A stretch of 64,000 bases of DNA from Nocardia arthritidis (GCF_011801145.1 NZ_CP046172.1:1488001-1552000), one strand, 5' to 3'; positions 50,772-60,692 are shown, counted from the first letter of the stretch. The notes: generated from the sequence alone by a model not told the origin. Translations and numbers: made by a program.

Positions 50772-52121
50772 GTGACCCTCGAACTGGAGCGCACCCGCGC
50801 GGGTGGTGACATCACCTCGGTCACCCCCGCCGACCGGGTGCATGAGATCTTGTCCGCGAACATCCTCGCCGACGGGTTCGACCTTGTGCTGGATCTACGG
50901 CAATCCCGTGGCTGCCGGCTGGTCGATGAACGCGACGGCACGTCCTATCTGGACATGTTCGGCTTCTTCGCGTCCAACGCGCTGGGTATGAACCACCCGG
51001 CGCTGGCCGACGACGAGGAGTTCCGCGCCGAACTGGCCACCGCCGCACTCAACAAACCGAGTAACTCCGATATCTACACCGTCGAGATGGCGAGGTTCGT
51101 GGAAACCTTCGCCCGGGTACTCGGCGATCCGCGCCTGCCGCACCTGTTCTTCATCGACGGCGGCGCGCTCGCCGTGGAGAACGCGCTCAAGGTCGCCTTC
51201 GACTGGAAGAGCAGGCATAACGAAATCCACGGCCGCCCAGCCGAACTCGGCACCAAGGTGCTGCACCTCACCGGCGCGTTCCACGGCCGCACCGGTTACA
51301 CCCTCTCGCTCACCAACACCGATCCGACGAAGACGGCGCGCTTCCCCAAATTCGACTGGCCGCGCATCGACGCGCCGGTACTCGGCGACGGCGTCGACAT
51401 CGAGGCGGCCGAGGCGAAAGCGCTCGACCAGGCGCGTCGCGCCTTCGCCGAAAACCCGCACGACATAGCGTGTTTCATCGCCGAACCGATTCAGGGCGAG
51501 GGCGGCGACCGGCATATGCGGCCGGAATTCTTACGGTCCATCCAACGGCTGTGCCATGAGAACGACGCGCTGTTCATCCTCGACGAGGTGCAGACCGGCG
51601 TCGGCATGACCGGAACCACCTGGGCCTACCAGCAACTGGGCCTCGAGCCCGACGTGGTGGCCTTCGGGAAGAAGACCCAGGTGTGCGGCATCATGGCCGG
51701 CGGGCGCGTCGACGAGGTGCCGGACAACGTGTTCCGGGTCAGCTCGCGGATCAACTCCACCTGGGGCGGCAACCTCACCGATATGGTGCGTACCCGGCGC
51801 ATCCTCGAGGTTTTGGAGGCCGACGGGTTGGTCGAGCGGTCCCGTGCGCTCGGCGCGCACCTGCTGGACCGGTTGGGTGTGCTCGCCGACGAGCATTCGA
51901 GCGTCAGCGAGCCGCGCGGGCGCGGGCTGATGTGCGCGATCACGCTGGCCACGCCGGAACTGCGCGACCGGGTGCTCACCGCGCTGCGCGAACAGGAGCA
52001 TGTGCTGATCCTCGGCACCGGTGAGCGCGGTATCCGGTTCCGGCCGCCGCTCACCGTCACCGCGGCCGAAATCGACGCCGCGGTGGACGCCTTGGCGCGC
52101 GTGCTCGAGACGCTCGGTTAG
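50772..52121 (+). CDS. lat: L-lysine 6-aminotransferase
   Basis: Transfers the epsilon-amino group of lysine to 2-oxoglutarate, giving 2-aminoadipate semialdehyde, the substrate of Pcd. 449 residues, class III aminotransferase: MFGFFASNALGMNHPAL, FIDGGALAVENALK, LTGAFHGRTGYTLSLTN, LFILDEVQTGVGMTG with the PLP-Asp, FGKKTQVCGIMAG with the Schiff-base Lys, and SRINSTWGGNL. Start GTG. In mycobacteria Lat is linked to persistence; in Nocardia to beta-lactam precursor supply. Confidence 0.96.
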   Translation: MTLELERTRAGGDITSVTPADRVHEILSANILADGFDLVLDLRQSRGCRLVDERDGTSYLDMFGFFASNALGMNHPALADDEEFRAELATAALNKPSNSDIYTVEMARFVETFARVLGDPRLPHLFFIDGGALAVENALKVAFDWKSRHNEIHGRPAELGTKVLHLTGAFHGRTGYTLSLTNTDPTKTARFPKFDWPRIDAPVLGDGVDIEAAEAKALDQARRAFAENPHDIACFIAEPIQGEGGDRHMRPEFLRSIQRLCHENDALFILDEVQTGVGMTGTTWAYQQLGLEPDVVAFGKKTQVCGIMAGGRVDEVPDNVFRVSSRINSTWGGNLTDMVRTRRILEVLEADGLVERSRALGAHLLDRLGVLADEHSSVSEPRGRGLMCAITLATPELRDRVLTALREQEHVLILGTGERGIRFRPPLTVTAAEIDAAVDALARVLETLG

Positions 52122-52143
52122 GCCCGGCCGAGGCCAACCGCCG

Positions 52144-52175
52144 AACGCCGCGCAATTGTCAAATTGCGCGGCGTT
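52144..52175 (+). terminator. intrinsic terminator of lat
   Basis: AACGCCGCGCAATT (52144-52157) pairs with AATTGCGCGGCGTT (52162-52175) around GTCA; a short T run follows. Confidence 0.85.
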
Positions 52176-52322
52176 TGCCATATTTCTGGACTATGCCAAC
52201 AGATCCGAGATGACCTGGTAATTCGGATGATTCGGGCGGGTGGCGCGGATTAACCAATAATCAGCTGACCACCGCATAGGCTTCGCAGCCATGTCCTCTC
52301 GTCCTCACCACTTCCCGGCACG

Positions 52323-53510
52323 GTGCAGCGCGTGAACCGACGTCTGGCACCAATTGTCGTGACGATCGTCCTGGCGGCCGCGGGCTGCGCCTCGACCAGC
52401 GAGGCGGGTTCGGTGGTCGGCCGATCGACGACCTCGGCGGCGCCCGCACCGCCGCCACATCTGACGAACCTGCTACCCGGCATGCCGCCGCCGCTATCGC
52501 CCACCGATGTCTACGCGGCGGATCGGGAGCTCAGCCCGGCCGTCGCCGAGCATCGGCCGCTGGTCTACGTGCCCAACAGCGAATCGCATTCGGTATCGGT
52601 GATCGACCCGAACACCTTCGAGGTGGTCGACACCTTCCCGGCGGGTGGGCGGGAACCGCAGCATGTGGTCCCCGCCTACGACCTGCAGACCCTCTACGTC
52701 ACCAACGATCTGCCGATCGGCAGCGGCAGCCTGCTCCCGATCGACCCACGCACCGGCAAACCCGGCGACCCGCTGCCGGTCCGCGACCCGTACAACATGT
52801 ACTTCACCCCGGACGGCAAATTCGCGTTGGTCGTCGCCGAGGCGGACAAATCGCTCGACTTCTACGATCCGCACACCTGGCAGCGGGTCGACGCCATGGC
52901 GGTGCCCGACTGCGCGGGCATCGACCACATGGACTTCACCGCCGACGGCCGATTCGCCGTCGCCAGCTGTGAATTCTCCGGGCGCATGCTGGTTTTCGAC
53001 GTCGCCGAGCACAAACAGGTCAAGCTGATCGACCTTCCGAGCGGCAGCGCCGGCATGCCGCAGGACGTGAAGCTCGCACCCGACGGACGCACCTTCTACG
53101 TCGCCGACATGATGGCCGACGGCGTCTACGCCATCGACGCGCTGACCTTCGAGAACACCGGATTCATCGCGACAGGCAAAGGGGCGCACGGACTTTACGT
53201 CACCCGCGATTCGAAGCAGATGATCATCACCAACCGCGGTGAGGGCACCATCTCGGTCTGGGATTTCGCGACCAACCAACTGGTGCGCAAATGGGAAATC
53301 CCCGGCGGCGGCAGCCCCGACATGGGAAACATCTCCGCCGACGGCCGCACCTTCTGGGTATCCGGACGCCACCACGGCGAGGTCTACGCGATCGACATCG
53401 TCAACTGGAACCTGTTGGCCCGCATACCCGTCGGCCGCGGAGCACACGGTCTGACGGTCTGGCCCCAGCCGGGCCGCTACTCGACCGGACATACCGGCGT
53501 CATGCGCTGA
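52323..53510 (+). CDS. beta-propeller lipoprotein (YncE/cytochrome D1-like)
   Basis: 395 residues. Signal with lipobox AAGC (VTIVLAAAGCAST), Pro-rich linker to about 65, then seven-bladed propeller repeats: VYVPNSESHSVSVIDPNTFE, LYVTNDLPIGSGSLLPID, FTPDGKFALVVAEADKSLDF, FYVADMMADGVYAID, MIITNRGEGTISVWDF. External, protein- or ligand-binding scaffold; no heme-binding CxxCH. No enzyme function can be assigned. GTG start. Convergent with a small acetyltransferase-like gene. Confidence 0.83.
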   Translation: MQRVNRRLAPIVVTIVLAAAGCASTSEAGSVVGRSTTSAAPAPPPHLTNLLPGMPPPLSPTDVYAADRELSPAVAEHRPLVYVPNSESHSVSVIDPNTFEVVDTFPAGGREPQHVVPAYDLQTLYVTNDLPIGSGSLLPIDPRTGKPGDPLPVRDPYNMYFTPDGKFALVVAEADKSLDFYDPHTWQRVDAMAVPDCAGIDHMDFTADGRFAVASCEFSGRMLVFDVAEHKQVKLIDLPSGSAGMPQDVKLAPDGRTFYVADMMADGVYAIDALTFENTGFIATGKGAHGLYVTRDSKQMIITNRGEGTISVWDFATNQLVRKWEIPGGGSPDMGNISADGRTFWVSGRHHGEVYAIDIVNWNLLARIPVGRGAHGLTVWPQPGRYSTGHTGVMR

Positions 53511-53514
53511 CCCA

Positions 53515-53566
53515 ACCGGCCGCGCCCGAATCCCATTGTGCGGGATAGTAACTGGGCGCGGCCGGT
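53515..53566. terminator. terminator between convergent genes
   Basis: ACCGGCCGCGCCC (53515-53527) pairs with GGGCGCGGCCGGT (53554-53566), a perfect 13-bp stem with a 26-nt loop. No U tract; its place between convergent ends suggests termination for both. Confidence 0.7.
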
Positions 53567-53596
53567 CAGTGGTCGAGGTAGGCGGTGGGCATGGCC

Positions 53597-53932
53597 TCAG
53601 GTTATTCGAAGTGCCAGTGCGCCTTCGACGAAACGGCGGACCGCGGCTTCCCCGCTCTTCAGGGCGGGTTCGTGGCCGGGGCGTGCCCAGCCGGTGAGTT
53701 GGGCTGTTTCGCCGGTAGGTGTCACGACGATCTCGGCGACCAGTTCTGCGGTGGTGGGTTCGCAGACGGCCCAGGAGAAGTGGGTTTCGTCGGTCCATTG
53801 GGCGGTGCGGGTGGCGACGTAGTCCGGGTCGGTGATGCCGCCCGCGGCGAGGGTCGGGCGGTCGTCGATGCGGTCGTCGGCGCGTAGGGCGCGTAGGTAC
53901 CAGGTGCCCGCGTTGATCTCCACCGGCTCCAT
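53597..53932 (-). CDS. short GNAT-like protein, probably degenerate
   Basis: 111 residues. WYLRALRADDRIDDRPTLAAGG and ETHFSWAVCEPTTAELVAEIVV match the first half of RimJ/RimL-type N-acetyltransferases, but the acetyl-CoA loop (Q/RxxGxG/A) and the C-terminal sheet are missing or compressed, so activity is doubtful. Its ATG overlaps the stop of the DUF1707 gene by one base (TGATG), so it is translated behind it. Either a reduced binding protein or a decaying enzyme. Confidence 0.6.
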   Translation of the reverse strand: MEPVEINAGTWYLRALRADDRIDDRPTLAAGGITDPDYVATRTAQWTDETHFSWAVCEPTTAELVAEIVVTPTGETAQLTGWARPGHEPALKSGEAAVRRFVEGALALRIT

Positions 53933-54420
53933 CAGGCGCGGTCCTCGTCGTCGCGGCGGCCCTCGAGGCGGTCCCGGCGGCCTTCGAGGCGGTCGCGGCG
54001 GCGGTCGAGCAGGTCTTGATGGCGGTCGAGATGTTCGCGGCGGCGCTCGTCCCGGCGGGGGTTGTGGCGTCCGCCGTAGAGCAGGGCGCCGGCCAGCGGG
54101 ATCGCCAGGAAAAACCACCAGTGGCCGGTGGCGAGGAACAGGATGAGCGCCAGGATCGGGATGACCGCCATGATCCGGTCCGGCCAGTCGGACAGGAATT
54201 TGTGCTCCGATTTCGCGGGCGCGGGTTTCTCGGCCACCGGCTGCGGCAGATCGGTGAACACCTGTTCCAGATCGCCGCGGGTCAGCGCCGCCGCCACGAT
54301 CGCACTGCGCTCGTCGAACTCCGCGACGCTAAGCCTGCCTGCCGCGAAATGATCGGAAAGCCGCTGCAGCGCCTCTTCTCGTTCGGCGGTGCCGATGCGG
54401 ATTTCCGGGACCTCACTCAT
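53932..54420 (-). CDS. DUF1707 (SHOCT-like) membrane protein
   Basis: 162 residues. N-terminal DUF1707 domain (IRIGTAEREEALQRLSDHFAAGRLSVAEFDERSAIVAAALTRGDLEQVFTDLP), linker, two hydrophobic helices (IMAVIPILALILFLATGHWWFFLAIPLAGALLYG), and a highly charged tail with repeats of RRDRLEG. DUF1707 is a common actinobacterial domain of unclear role, often in membrane or kinase contexts; here a protein kinase gene lies divergently 190 bp away. The ATG at 54420 gives the standard domain start. Confidence 0.85.
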   Translation of the reverse strand: MSEVPEIRIGTAEREEALQRLSDHFAAGRLSVAEFDERSAIVAAALTRGDLEQVFTDLPQPVAEKPAPAKSEHKFLSDWPDRIMAVIPILALILFLATGHWWFFLAIPLAGALLYGGRHNPRRDERRREHLDRHQDLLDRRRDRLEGRRDRLEGRRDDEDRA

Positions 54421-54613
54421 AGGAGAAAGGGTAATAGGCGCGGGTCGCGCGGGGTCCGCGAGATGGCGGCTGTCGCTGGTCGGAGAGGTCACACTGTCGC
54501 CCGGTCTGCTCCGGGACTACCCTTCAAGGTAAGCTCGGCGCTTGACATCTGGACCGTGAGCTGCGCTTTCGGTATTCGCGGCGAGATGTCAACGGCGACA
54601 CGGAGGTTTGCGG

Positions 54614-56230
54614 ATGGGGGAGGAGCGGTTCGGGAGATATCGGCTGGAGCGGTTGCTCGGCAAGGGTGGGATGGGCCAGGTCTGGCTGGCCTACGACACC
54701 GTCGTCGAGCGCAGGGTCGCGCTCAAGCTGTTGCCCGCCGAACTCGCCACCGACGCGAAGTATCGCAAGCGCTTCGAGCGCGAGGCCGAAGTCATTGCGG
54801 CGCTGCGCGATCCGCATGTGGTGCCGATCCACACGCACGGTGAGATCGATGGACGGCTGTTCATCGACATGGAATTCATCGAGGGCATCGATCTGGGCGT
54901 GCGGTTGCAGACCGATGGGCCGATCCCGCCCGCGGTCTCCGTCTCTGTAATCGAGCAGGTCGCGTCCGCGCTGGACGCCGCGCACCGGGTCGGCCTGGTG
55001 CACCGCGATGTGAAGCCGTCCAATATCGTGCTGCGCGCCGACGGGGCGGCCTATCTGATCGACTTCGGGCTGGCCCACAGTCGCGGCCAGACCGCGCTCA
55101 CCGCAACCGGTTTCGCCATGGGCACCTGGGCCTATATGGCACCGGAACGCTACACCGGCAACACCGATGGCCGGTCCGACGTGTACTCGCTGGCCTGTGT
55201 GCTCTATGAATGTCTCACCGCGCGACGCCCTTACGGCGACACCGACCCGCCCCAGCAGATGCACGCCCACCTGATGTCCGCACCGCCTCGCGCCAGCTCG
55301 CTGAACCCGGTCATTCCGCCGACATTGGACGGCGTCATCGCGCGGGGCCTGGCGAAGGATCCGGTGCAGCGCTATCAGTCGGCGGGTGAGTTCGCGCGCA
55401 ATGCCCGCGCGGCGCTGGAGGCCGGTAAACCGCCGACGAAACTGCTTGCACACCAGGATATTCCGCAGACCAGGATCGAAACCCGCATCGCGCCGATGTA
55501 TCCGCATCCCGGATTCGCGCAGCCGGTTCCGGCGGGAGCGCCGATCCCGCAGCCGAATCCGCAGCGCGGACGGCAGCGCACCCATCCGGTGACACCGCAC
55601 CTCCCGCACAACCAGACGGTCATGCCGCGCGCGGGAGCCGTTGCGCCCCAAGTCAATGCGCCCCAAGTCAATGCGCCGCAGCCGCCTGGGCATCAGTCGA
55701 CTGGGCACCAGCCGCCTGCGCCTCAGCCGACTGTGCTCCCGCCGACGGCGCATCAGACGCATGTGCTCCAGCCCAATGCGCTCCAGCCGAACGCATACCA
55801 GTCCAATCAGTACCCCGCCGCGCCATCGCGCCGCCAATGGTACCTGCGTCGCCAGCCCGCCCGCCCCACCGCCACACCGTGGCCCGTCCGGCCACCCGCG
55901 CCCGCGCCGCGTAGACGGAAGAGCCGCACCAGACGCTTCCTCATCGCGATCATCCTGATCCTGCTCTCCCCGTTCCTGCTTCTCGCGGGTTGCGCGGTAC
56001 TCGTGCTACTGGCCGACGGTGACGGTGGCGGCAGCCCGGCGCCCTCCCCGGCCAGCGTCAACGAAACCGATACGGTGACACCGGAAATCCGGCCGACCAA
56101 ACCCCCGCCGCTACAGATCCCCGGCGGCGATCCGAAAACCGATCCGGGCCCGGTGTTGCGGATACCGGGACTGGAGGACGACCCCGCGCCATCGACGCCG
56201 CCGACGAAGGTTCCGCCAGGACGAGGTTGA
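54614..56230 (+). CDS. serine/threonine protein kinase, membrane-anchored
   Basis: 538 residues. Pkn-type kinase domain 1-265: GKGGMGQVWLA glycine loop, catalytic Lys38 (VALKLL), HRDVKPSN with Asp132, DFG Asp150, MGTWAYMAPERY. Then a 170-residue Pro/Gln/Ala juxtamembrane region with short repeats (APQVN, LQPNA), a transmembrane helix about 441-468 (FLIAIILILLSPFLLLAGCA) and a short Pro/Asp-rich external tail without PASTA domains. A signal-transducing kinase of PknF/PknI-like architecture. CGGAGG lies 7 nt before the ATG. Confidence 0.93.
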   Translation: MGEERFGRYRLERLLGKGGMGQVWLAYDTVVERRVALKLLPAELATDAKYRKRFEREAEVIAALRDPHVVPIHTHGEIDGRLFIDMEFIEGIDLGVRLQTDGPIPPAVSVSVIEQVASALDAAHRVGLVHRDVKPSNIVLRADGAAYLIDFGLAHSRGQTALTATGFAMGTWAYMAPERYTGNTDGRSDVYSLACVLYECLTARRPYGDTDPPQQMHAHLMSAPPRASSLNPVIPPTLDGVIARGLAKDPVQRYQSAGEFARNARAALEAGKPPTKLLAHQDIPQTRIETRIAPMYPHPGFAQPVPAGAPIPQPNPQRGRQRTHPVTPHLPHNQTVMPRAGAVAPQVNAPQVNAPQPPGHQSTGHQPPAPQPTVLPPTAHQTHVLQPNALQPNAYQSNQYPAAPSRRQWYLRRQPARPTATPWPVRPPAPAPRRRKSRTRRFLIAIILILLSPFLLLAGCAVLVLLADGDGGGSPAPSPASVNETDTVTPEIRPTKPPPLQIPGGDPKTDPGPVLRIPGLEDDPAPSTPPTKVPPGRG

Positions 56231-56532
56231 TCGATGTCGCGGACCGCGTCATTGGTCGATGAGGCGGCCGCACCCCGTCTCCATGGTGCGCACCCCCTAC
56301 ACCGTGTGCACGGTTCGAAGCCGAGGTGCAGGCACCCTCATTTACCTTTGAGCGCGTAGGTAACCGGTTCGCGCGCCGCGCAAGAAGCTGAACCTACGGG
56401 GGCACAGCGGCATTCAGAGTGTGGAACCGGAACACCATATGCCGACGCACCAGGCACCCATCTCGGGCGATTCCGTACGTCGTAACGACATGACCCGGCA
56501 CCCAACGCGCCGATCCCACCGAAACGAGGAAC
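56231..56532. other. intergenic stretch, no gene supported
   Basis: 302 bp between the kinase stop and the patatin stop. I see no tRNA-like fold, no ribosome-site-backed ORF and no strong hairpin. Short open frames here lack coding character. Confidence 0.6.
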
Positions 56533-57507
56533 CTAGGCCGCACGCACCGCGCTTGCCAGCGCGGAATGCACTGCCTGACGCCCGATTTCGAGCGCCTCGG
56601 ACAGCAGCGCGGTATTCCGGCTCGCGCTGTCCACACTGGGTGAGCCGGCAGGCGGGTGGATCTGGAATGCCGCGTCACCGAGCCCGGCGAGGAAATTGTC
56701 CTCGACGGACTGCTGTTGCGGGCGTTCCAGCCAGGCGCGGTAGGCGCCGGGGGCGATCATCCGCATGTAGCCGCCGCCGACTACGCGGTGCAGACGCGGT
56801 GCGGGCGGGCGCTTTTCGTCGGTGCGACGGGTCCGCAGCACCAGTGCGTGTGTCGCGCCCGCGCGGACGGCGGTGCGGATGGGCACCGTTTCGGAGAGGC
56901 CGCCGTCGAAGTATTGGGAGTCGCCGAGCGTGACGGGCGGCCCGGCGAGAATGGGCAGGCCCGCGGAGGCGCGCAGCGCGATCATCAGCGTCCGCTTGTC
57001 GACGATGTAGCGGTGCAGATCCACCGCGAGCCCGGTGCGCACATCGGTGGCGATGGGGTGAAAGGTGGTCGGGTTGGCCAGGATCGCGGGGAAGTCCATC
57101 GGCTCGATCCCGTCGTACACCTGATGCACCAGGTAGCGCAGGTCGAAGGCGGGTTTGCCGCGCAGCAGGCGGATCGGGTCGATGGCGCGGCGCATGATCT
57201 CCGGATCAGTCCACGAGCGCATGCCGGGCGTCGCGCGCCCGCACAGCAGCCAGGCCCCGTTGATGGCGCCCGCCGACGTCCCGTAGACGGCGTCGAAAAC
57301 GCCTGCCAAACCCAGTTCCTCGATGGCCTGCACCATGCCGCTGGAGTACACGCCGCGACTGCCGCCGCCCTCGATGACGAGCACCAGCCGCTGTCCGTCG
57401 GCGCGGCTCCCACTGGCGTGACGAGCGCGGATCAGTTCGGTGACCGTGCGCCGATCGGCGGCATCCCCGCTATCTTCCGCCCGATCCTCATACCGCAAAC
57501 TGGTCAC
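56533..57507 (-). CDS. patatin-like phospholipase
   Basis: 324 residues. RLVLVIEGGGSRGVYSSGM (oxyanion hole), VYGTSAGAINGAW with nucleophile Ser78, and SQYFDGGLSETVPI with the catalytic Asp. RssA/YjjU-like group; acts on phospholipids or acyl esters. Distinct from the patatin at 26996 (no close similarity outside motifs). GTG at 57507 is taken because upstream residues are not family-like. Downstream of accA3 on the same strand but separated by a hairpin. Confidence 0.86.
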   Translation of the reverse strand: MTSLRYEDRAEDSGDAADRRTVTELIRARHASGSRADGQRLVLVIEGGGSRGVYSSGMVQAIEELGLAGVFDAVYGTSAGAINGAWLLCGRATPGMRSWTDPEIMRRAIDPIRLLRGKPAFDLRYLVHQVYDGIEPMDFPAILANPTTFHPIATDVRTGLAVDLHRYIVDKRTLMIALRASAGLPILAGPPVTLGDSQYFDGGLSETVPIRTAVRAGATHALVLRTRRTDEKRPPAPRLHRVVGGGYMRMIAPGAYRAWLERPQQQSVEDNFLAGLGDAAFQIHPPAGSPSVDSASRNTALLSEALEIGRQAVHSALASAVRAA

Positions 57508-57585
57508 CGGACCACGATACGGCAGCCCTATCGGGCCCGCCCGCGGCGCGGAAAGCTTGTTCGCCAGCTGTTTACCCCGGATACG

Positions 57586-57621
57586 ACGGTGGCCCACCCG
57601 CACGAGCGGATGGGCCACCGT
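57586..57621 (-). terminator. hairpin downstream of accA3
   Basis: ACGGTGGCCCA (57586-57596) pairs perfectly with TGGGCCACCGT (57611-57621) around a 14-nt loop. It lies 33 nt past the accA3 stop; no U tract. Confidence 0.65.
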
Positions 57622-57632
57622 CGCGAAAATCG

Positions 57633-57672
57633 CCTACTTGATTTCGGCGAGCCCTACTTGATTTCGGCGAGC
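57633..57672. repeat. 20-bp tandem duplication covering the accA3 stop
   Basis: CCTACTTGATTTCGGCGAGC occurs twice head to tail (57633-57652, 57653-57672). The copy at 57653-57672 contains the working stop codon and last five codons; the other is untranslated. Confidence 0.9.
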
Positions 57673-59450
57673 ACAGTGCCCTGGGTGATGGCCGCACCGG
57701 CCTCGACCGAAAGCCCGGTCACCACACCGGCTTTGTGCGCGTTGACCGGATTCTCCATCTTCATGGCCTCGAGCACGACGATCAGATCGCCCGCCTCCAC
57801 GGCCTGGCCCTCCTCGACGGCGACCTTGACCACGGTGCCCTGCATCGGCGCGGTGACCGCGTCACCGGATGCGGCACCGCCGCCTGCGCCACCGCGCTTG
57901 CGCGGCTTCGGCTTCTTGCGGACAACGCCGTTACCCGCGGCGGCGCCGGGCGCGCCGACGCTGAAGTTGCCCGGCAGCGACACCTCGACGCGCCGCCCGC
58001 CGACCTCGACGACGACCTTCTGCCGCGGCTGGTCCTCGTCCTCCTCGGCCTGGACACCGGAGCCGGTGTACGGCTCGACGGTGTTGACCCACTCGTTCTC
58101 GATCCACTTGGTGTAGACGTCGAACTTGGTGCCGTCGCCGATGAAGGCCGGATCGCTGACGATCGCCCGGTGGAACGGGATGACCGTGGCCAGACCCTCC
58201 ACCTCGTATTCGGCGAGCGCGCGACGTGCCCGCTCCAGCGCCTGGGTGCGGGTTTCGCCGGTGACGATCAGCTTGGCCAGCATCGAGTCGAACTGTCCGC
58301 CGATCACCGAACCCTGCACCACGCCGGAATCGACGCGCACACCCGGGCCCGTCGGCTCCCGGTAGACGGAGACCGGGCCGGGGGCGGGCAGGAAGTTGCG
58401 GCCCGCGTCCTCACCGTTGATCCGGAATTCGATGGCGTGCCCGCGCGGCTTCGGATCCTCCTTGATCGTCAGCTCGTGGCCCTCGGCGATCCGGAATTGC
58501 TGGCGCACCAGGTCGATTCCGGCGGTCTCCTCGGTGACCGGGTGCTCGACCTGCAGGCGGGTGTTGACCTCGAGGAACGAAACGGTCTCGCCCTGCACCA
58601 GATATTCGACGGTGCCCGCGCCGTAGTAGCCGGCCTCCCGGCAGATGCGTTTGGCGGATTCGTGGATCTTGGTGCGCACCTCGTCGGACAGGAACGGCGC
58701 CGGCGCCTCCTCGACCAACTTCTGGAACCGGCGCTGCAGCGAGCAGTCACGGGTGCCCGCGACGACCACGTTGCCGTGCTGGTCGGCGATCACCTGCGCC
58801 TCGACGTGGCGGGCCTTGTCCAGGTACTGCTCGACGAAGCATTCGCCGCGGCCGAACGCCGCGGTGGCCTCGCGGGTCGCGGAGTCGAACAGTTCCGGGA
58901 TCTCCTCGATGGAGTGGGCGACCTTCATGCCGCGACCGCCGCCGCCGAACGCGGCCTTGATCGCGACGGGAACGCCGTACTGCTTGGCGAATTCGACGAC
59001 CTCGTCGGCGTTCTTGACCGGATCCTTGGTGCCCGCTGCCATCGGGGCCTTCGCGCGTTCGGCGATATGCCGGGCGGTGACCTTGTCGCCGAGATCGCGG
59101 ATCGACTGGGGCGACGGGCCGATCCAGATCAGGCCCGCGTCGATGACCGCCTGGGCGAAGTCGGCGTTCTCGGAAAGGAATCCGTATCCGGGGTGGATGG
59201 CGTCGGCGCCGGATTTTGCCGCCGCGTCCAGGATCTTGTCGAACACCAGGTACGACTCGGCCGAGGTCTGTCCGCCGAGGGCGAAGGCCTCGTCGGCGAG
59301 CTTGACGAATGGGGCGTCCGCATCGGGTTCGGCGTAGACGGCGACGCTGCCGATCCCGGCGTCCTTGGCGGCCCTGATCACGCGCACGGCGATCTCGCCG
59401 CGGTTAGCTACGAGTACCTTCGTGATCCGCGCGCTGGCATGGCTGGGCAC
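57654..59450 (-). CDS. accA3: acyl-CoA carboxylase alpha subunit (biotin carboxylase-BCCP)
   Basis: ATP-dependent carboxylation of biotin, supplying carboxybiotin to beta subunits such as AccD5 for malonyl-CoA and methylmalonyl-CoA in fatty and mycolic acid synthesis. 598 residues: biotin carboxylase domain ([23 protein letters not shown]-grasp glycine loop [24 protein letters not shown]), then the biotinyl domain with EAMKMEN and biotin Lys564. Start GTG 59450 with AGGAGG 4 nt upstream. Matches AccA3 (Rv3285). Confidence 0.96.
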   Translation of the reverse strand: MPSHASARITKVLVANRGEIAVRVIRAAKDAGIGSVAVYAEPDADAPFVKLADEAFALGGQTSAESYLVFDKILDAAAKSGADAIHPGYGFLSENADFAQAVIDAGLIWIGPSPQSIRDLGDKVTARHIAERAKAPMAAGTKDPVKNADEVVEFAKQYGVPVAIKAAFGGGGRGMKVAHSIEEIPELFDSATREATAAFGRGECFVEQYLDKARHVEAQVIADQHGNVVVAGTRDCSLQRRFQKLVEEAPAPFLSDEVRTKIHESAKRICREAGYYGAGTVEYLVQGETVSFLEVNTRLQVEHPVTEETAGIDLVRQQFRIAEGHELTIKEDPKPRGHAIEFRINGEDAGRNFLPAPGPVSVYREPTGPGVRVDSGVVQGSVIGGQFDSMLAKLIVTGETRTQALERARRALAEYEVEGLATVIPFHRAIVSDPAFIGDGTKFDVYTKWIENEWVNTVEPYTGSGVQAEEDEDQPRQKVVVEVGGRRVEVSLPGNFSVGAPGAAAGNGVVRKKPKPRKRGGAGGGAASGDAVTAPMQGTVVKVAVEEGQAVEAGDLIVVLEAMKMENPVNAHKAGVVTGLSVEAGAAITQGTVLAEIK

Positions 59451-59611
59451 TGAGCCTCCTGTGTGCAATCTTCTGGTCGCCCCGTGGTCGACATAATTTA
59501 CGTCTCGGGCGAGTGTAGGCAGTCTGCCAACAGACGCCGAACTCGCATAGTCCTACCAGACAGTAGGTCGCGGATCGCGTCGTAGACGTTTCTTCGATGC
59601 TACGAAGGACC

Positions 59612-60526
59612 TTACTTACCCCGCCCGCGCCGGGTGGAAGTGGTTGGGGCTTCGCCTGGTTCGTCACCCTTGGCGATCGGCATGCGGACCGAGTTGCCCC
59701 ATTCGGTCCACGAACCGTCGTAGTTGCGTACCCGCTGATGGCCGAGCAGATAGGTGAGTACGAACCAGGTGTGGCTGGACCGTTCGCCAACCCGGCTATA
59801 CACCACGACATCGTCACGTGCGGGCAGCGCGGCGTACACCTCGTCCAGTTCGGTGCGGCTGCGGAAGCGGCCGTCGGCGGTGCTCGCCGCGGTCCACGGA
59901 ATGTTGAGCGCGGTGGGGATGTGCCCGCCGCGCAGGGCCGCGTCCTCCGGGTTGAGCGGTTCGGGGACCAGCTCGCCCGAATATTCCTTCGGCGAGCGCA
60001 CGTCGAGGATCGGTTTGCCCAGGTGGGCGAGCACATCCTCGCGGAAGGCGCGGGCGGTAGCGTCGTCGCGGCGCACGGTCGGATAGTCGCTGACTCCGAC
60101 ATAGGGTGTATCGAAAGTGGTCTCGCGCGCCTCGGAGATCCAGGCGTCCCGGCCGCCGTCGAGCAACCTTACGTCCTCGTGCCCGAAGAGGGTGAACAGC
60201 CAGAGCGTGTGCGCCGCCTGAGCATTTCCCCGATCGCCGTAGATGACCACCGTGTCGTCGCGCTCGATTCCTTTCGAGCGCATAAGTTCGGTGAATCGGG
60301 TTCCGTCGATATAGTCGCGCGTGACCTGATCGTTGAGGTCGCCCCGCCAGTTGATCTTGATTGCCCCCGGAACGTGCCCGATGTCATACAGCAATATGTC
60401 CTCGTTGGACTCCACGATCTTCAGTCCCGGCGCGCCTATGTTTGCCGACAGCCACTCTGTGGTTACTAGTCGGTGAGGATGTGCGTAGGGGCCGAAAGCG
60501 GCATGTGGATCCGGGGCAACGGGCAC
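59612..60526 (-). CDS. sseA: SseA-like rhodanese with Ser at the catalytic Cys position
   Basis: 304 residues, two rhodanese domains like M. tuberculosis SseA (Rv3283): [32 protein letters not shown] (first domain, inactive as usual), [24 protein letters not shown], and the second active loop [18 protein letters not shown]. The loop residue that is Cys in SseA is Ser244 (AGC, 59795-59797), so classical thiosulfate:cyanide sulfur transfer should be lost. GTG at 60526 has GAAGGA 8 nt upstream and gives the family N-terminus. Divergent from the winged-helix regulator. Confidence 0.88.
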   Translation of the reverse strand: MPVAPDPHAAFGPYAHPHRLVTTEWLSANIGAPGLKIVESNEDILLYDIGHVPGAIKINWRGDLNDQVTRDYIDGTRFTELMRSKGIERDDTVVIYGDRGNAQAAHTLWLFTLFGHEDVRLLDGGRDAWISEARETTFDTPYVGVSDYPTVRRDDATARAFREDVLAHLGKPILDVRSPKEYSGELVPEPLNPEDAALRGGHIPTALNIPWTAASTADGRFRSRTELDEVYAALPARDDVVVYSRVGERSSHTWFVLTYLLGHQRVRNYDGSWTEWGNSVRMPIAKGDEPGEAPTTSTRRGRGK

Positions 60527-60692
60527 TGGCGTGGTCCTTCGCGCGAGGTAGACGGCGGTTACGGCGGTTCTGGTCTCACTGCGATGGTATGCGTGAGGCG
60601 GTTGTGCAACTCGTTTCAGATCACAAATCGGCTGAATGAGCGAATAAATCGCACCTACATCCGATAAAGTCTCCCGGGAGGAGGGGTGAGCT

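Noticed and set aside
59552..59567. CCTAC-N6-GTAGG upstream of accA3
   Set aside because: Only 5-bp arms; too short to call an operator without binding data.
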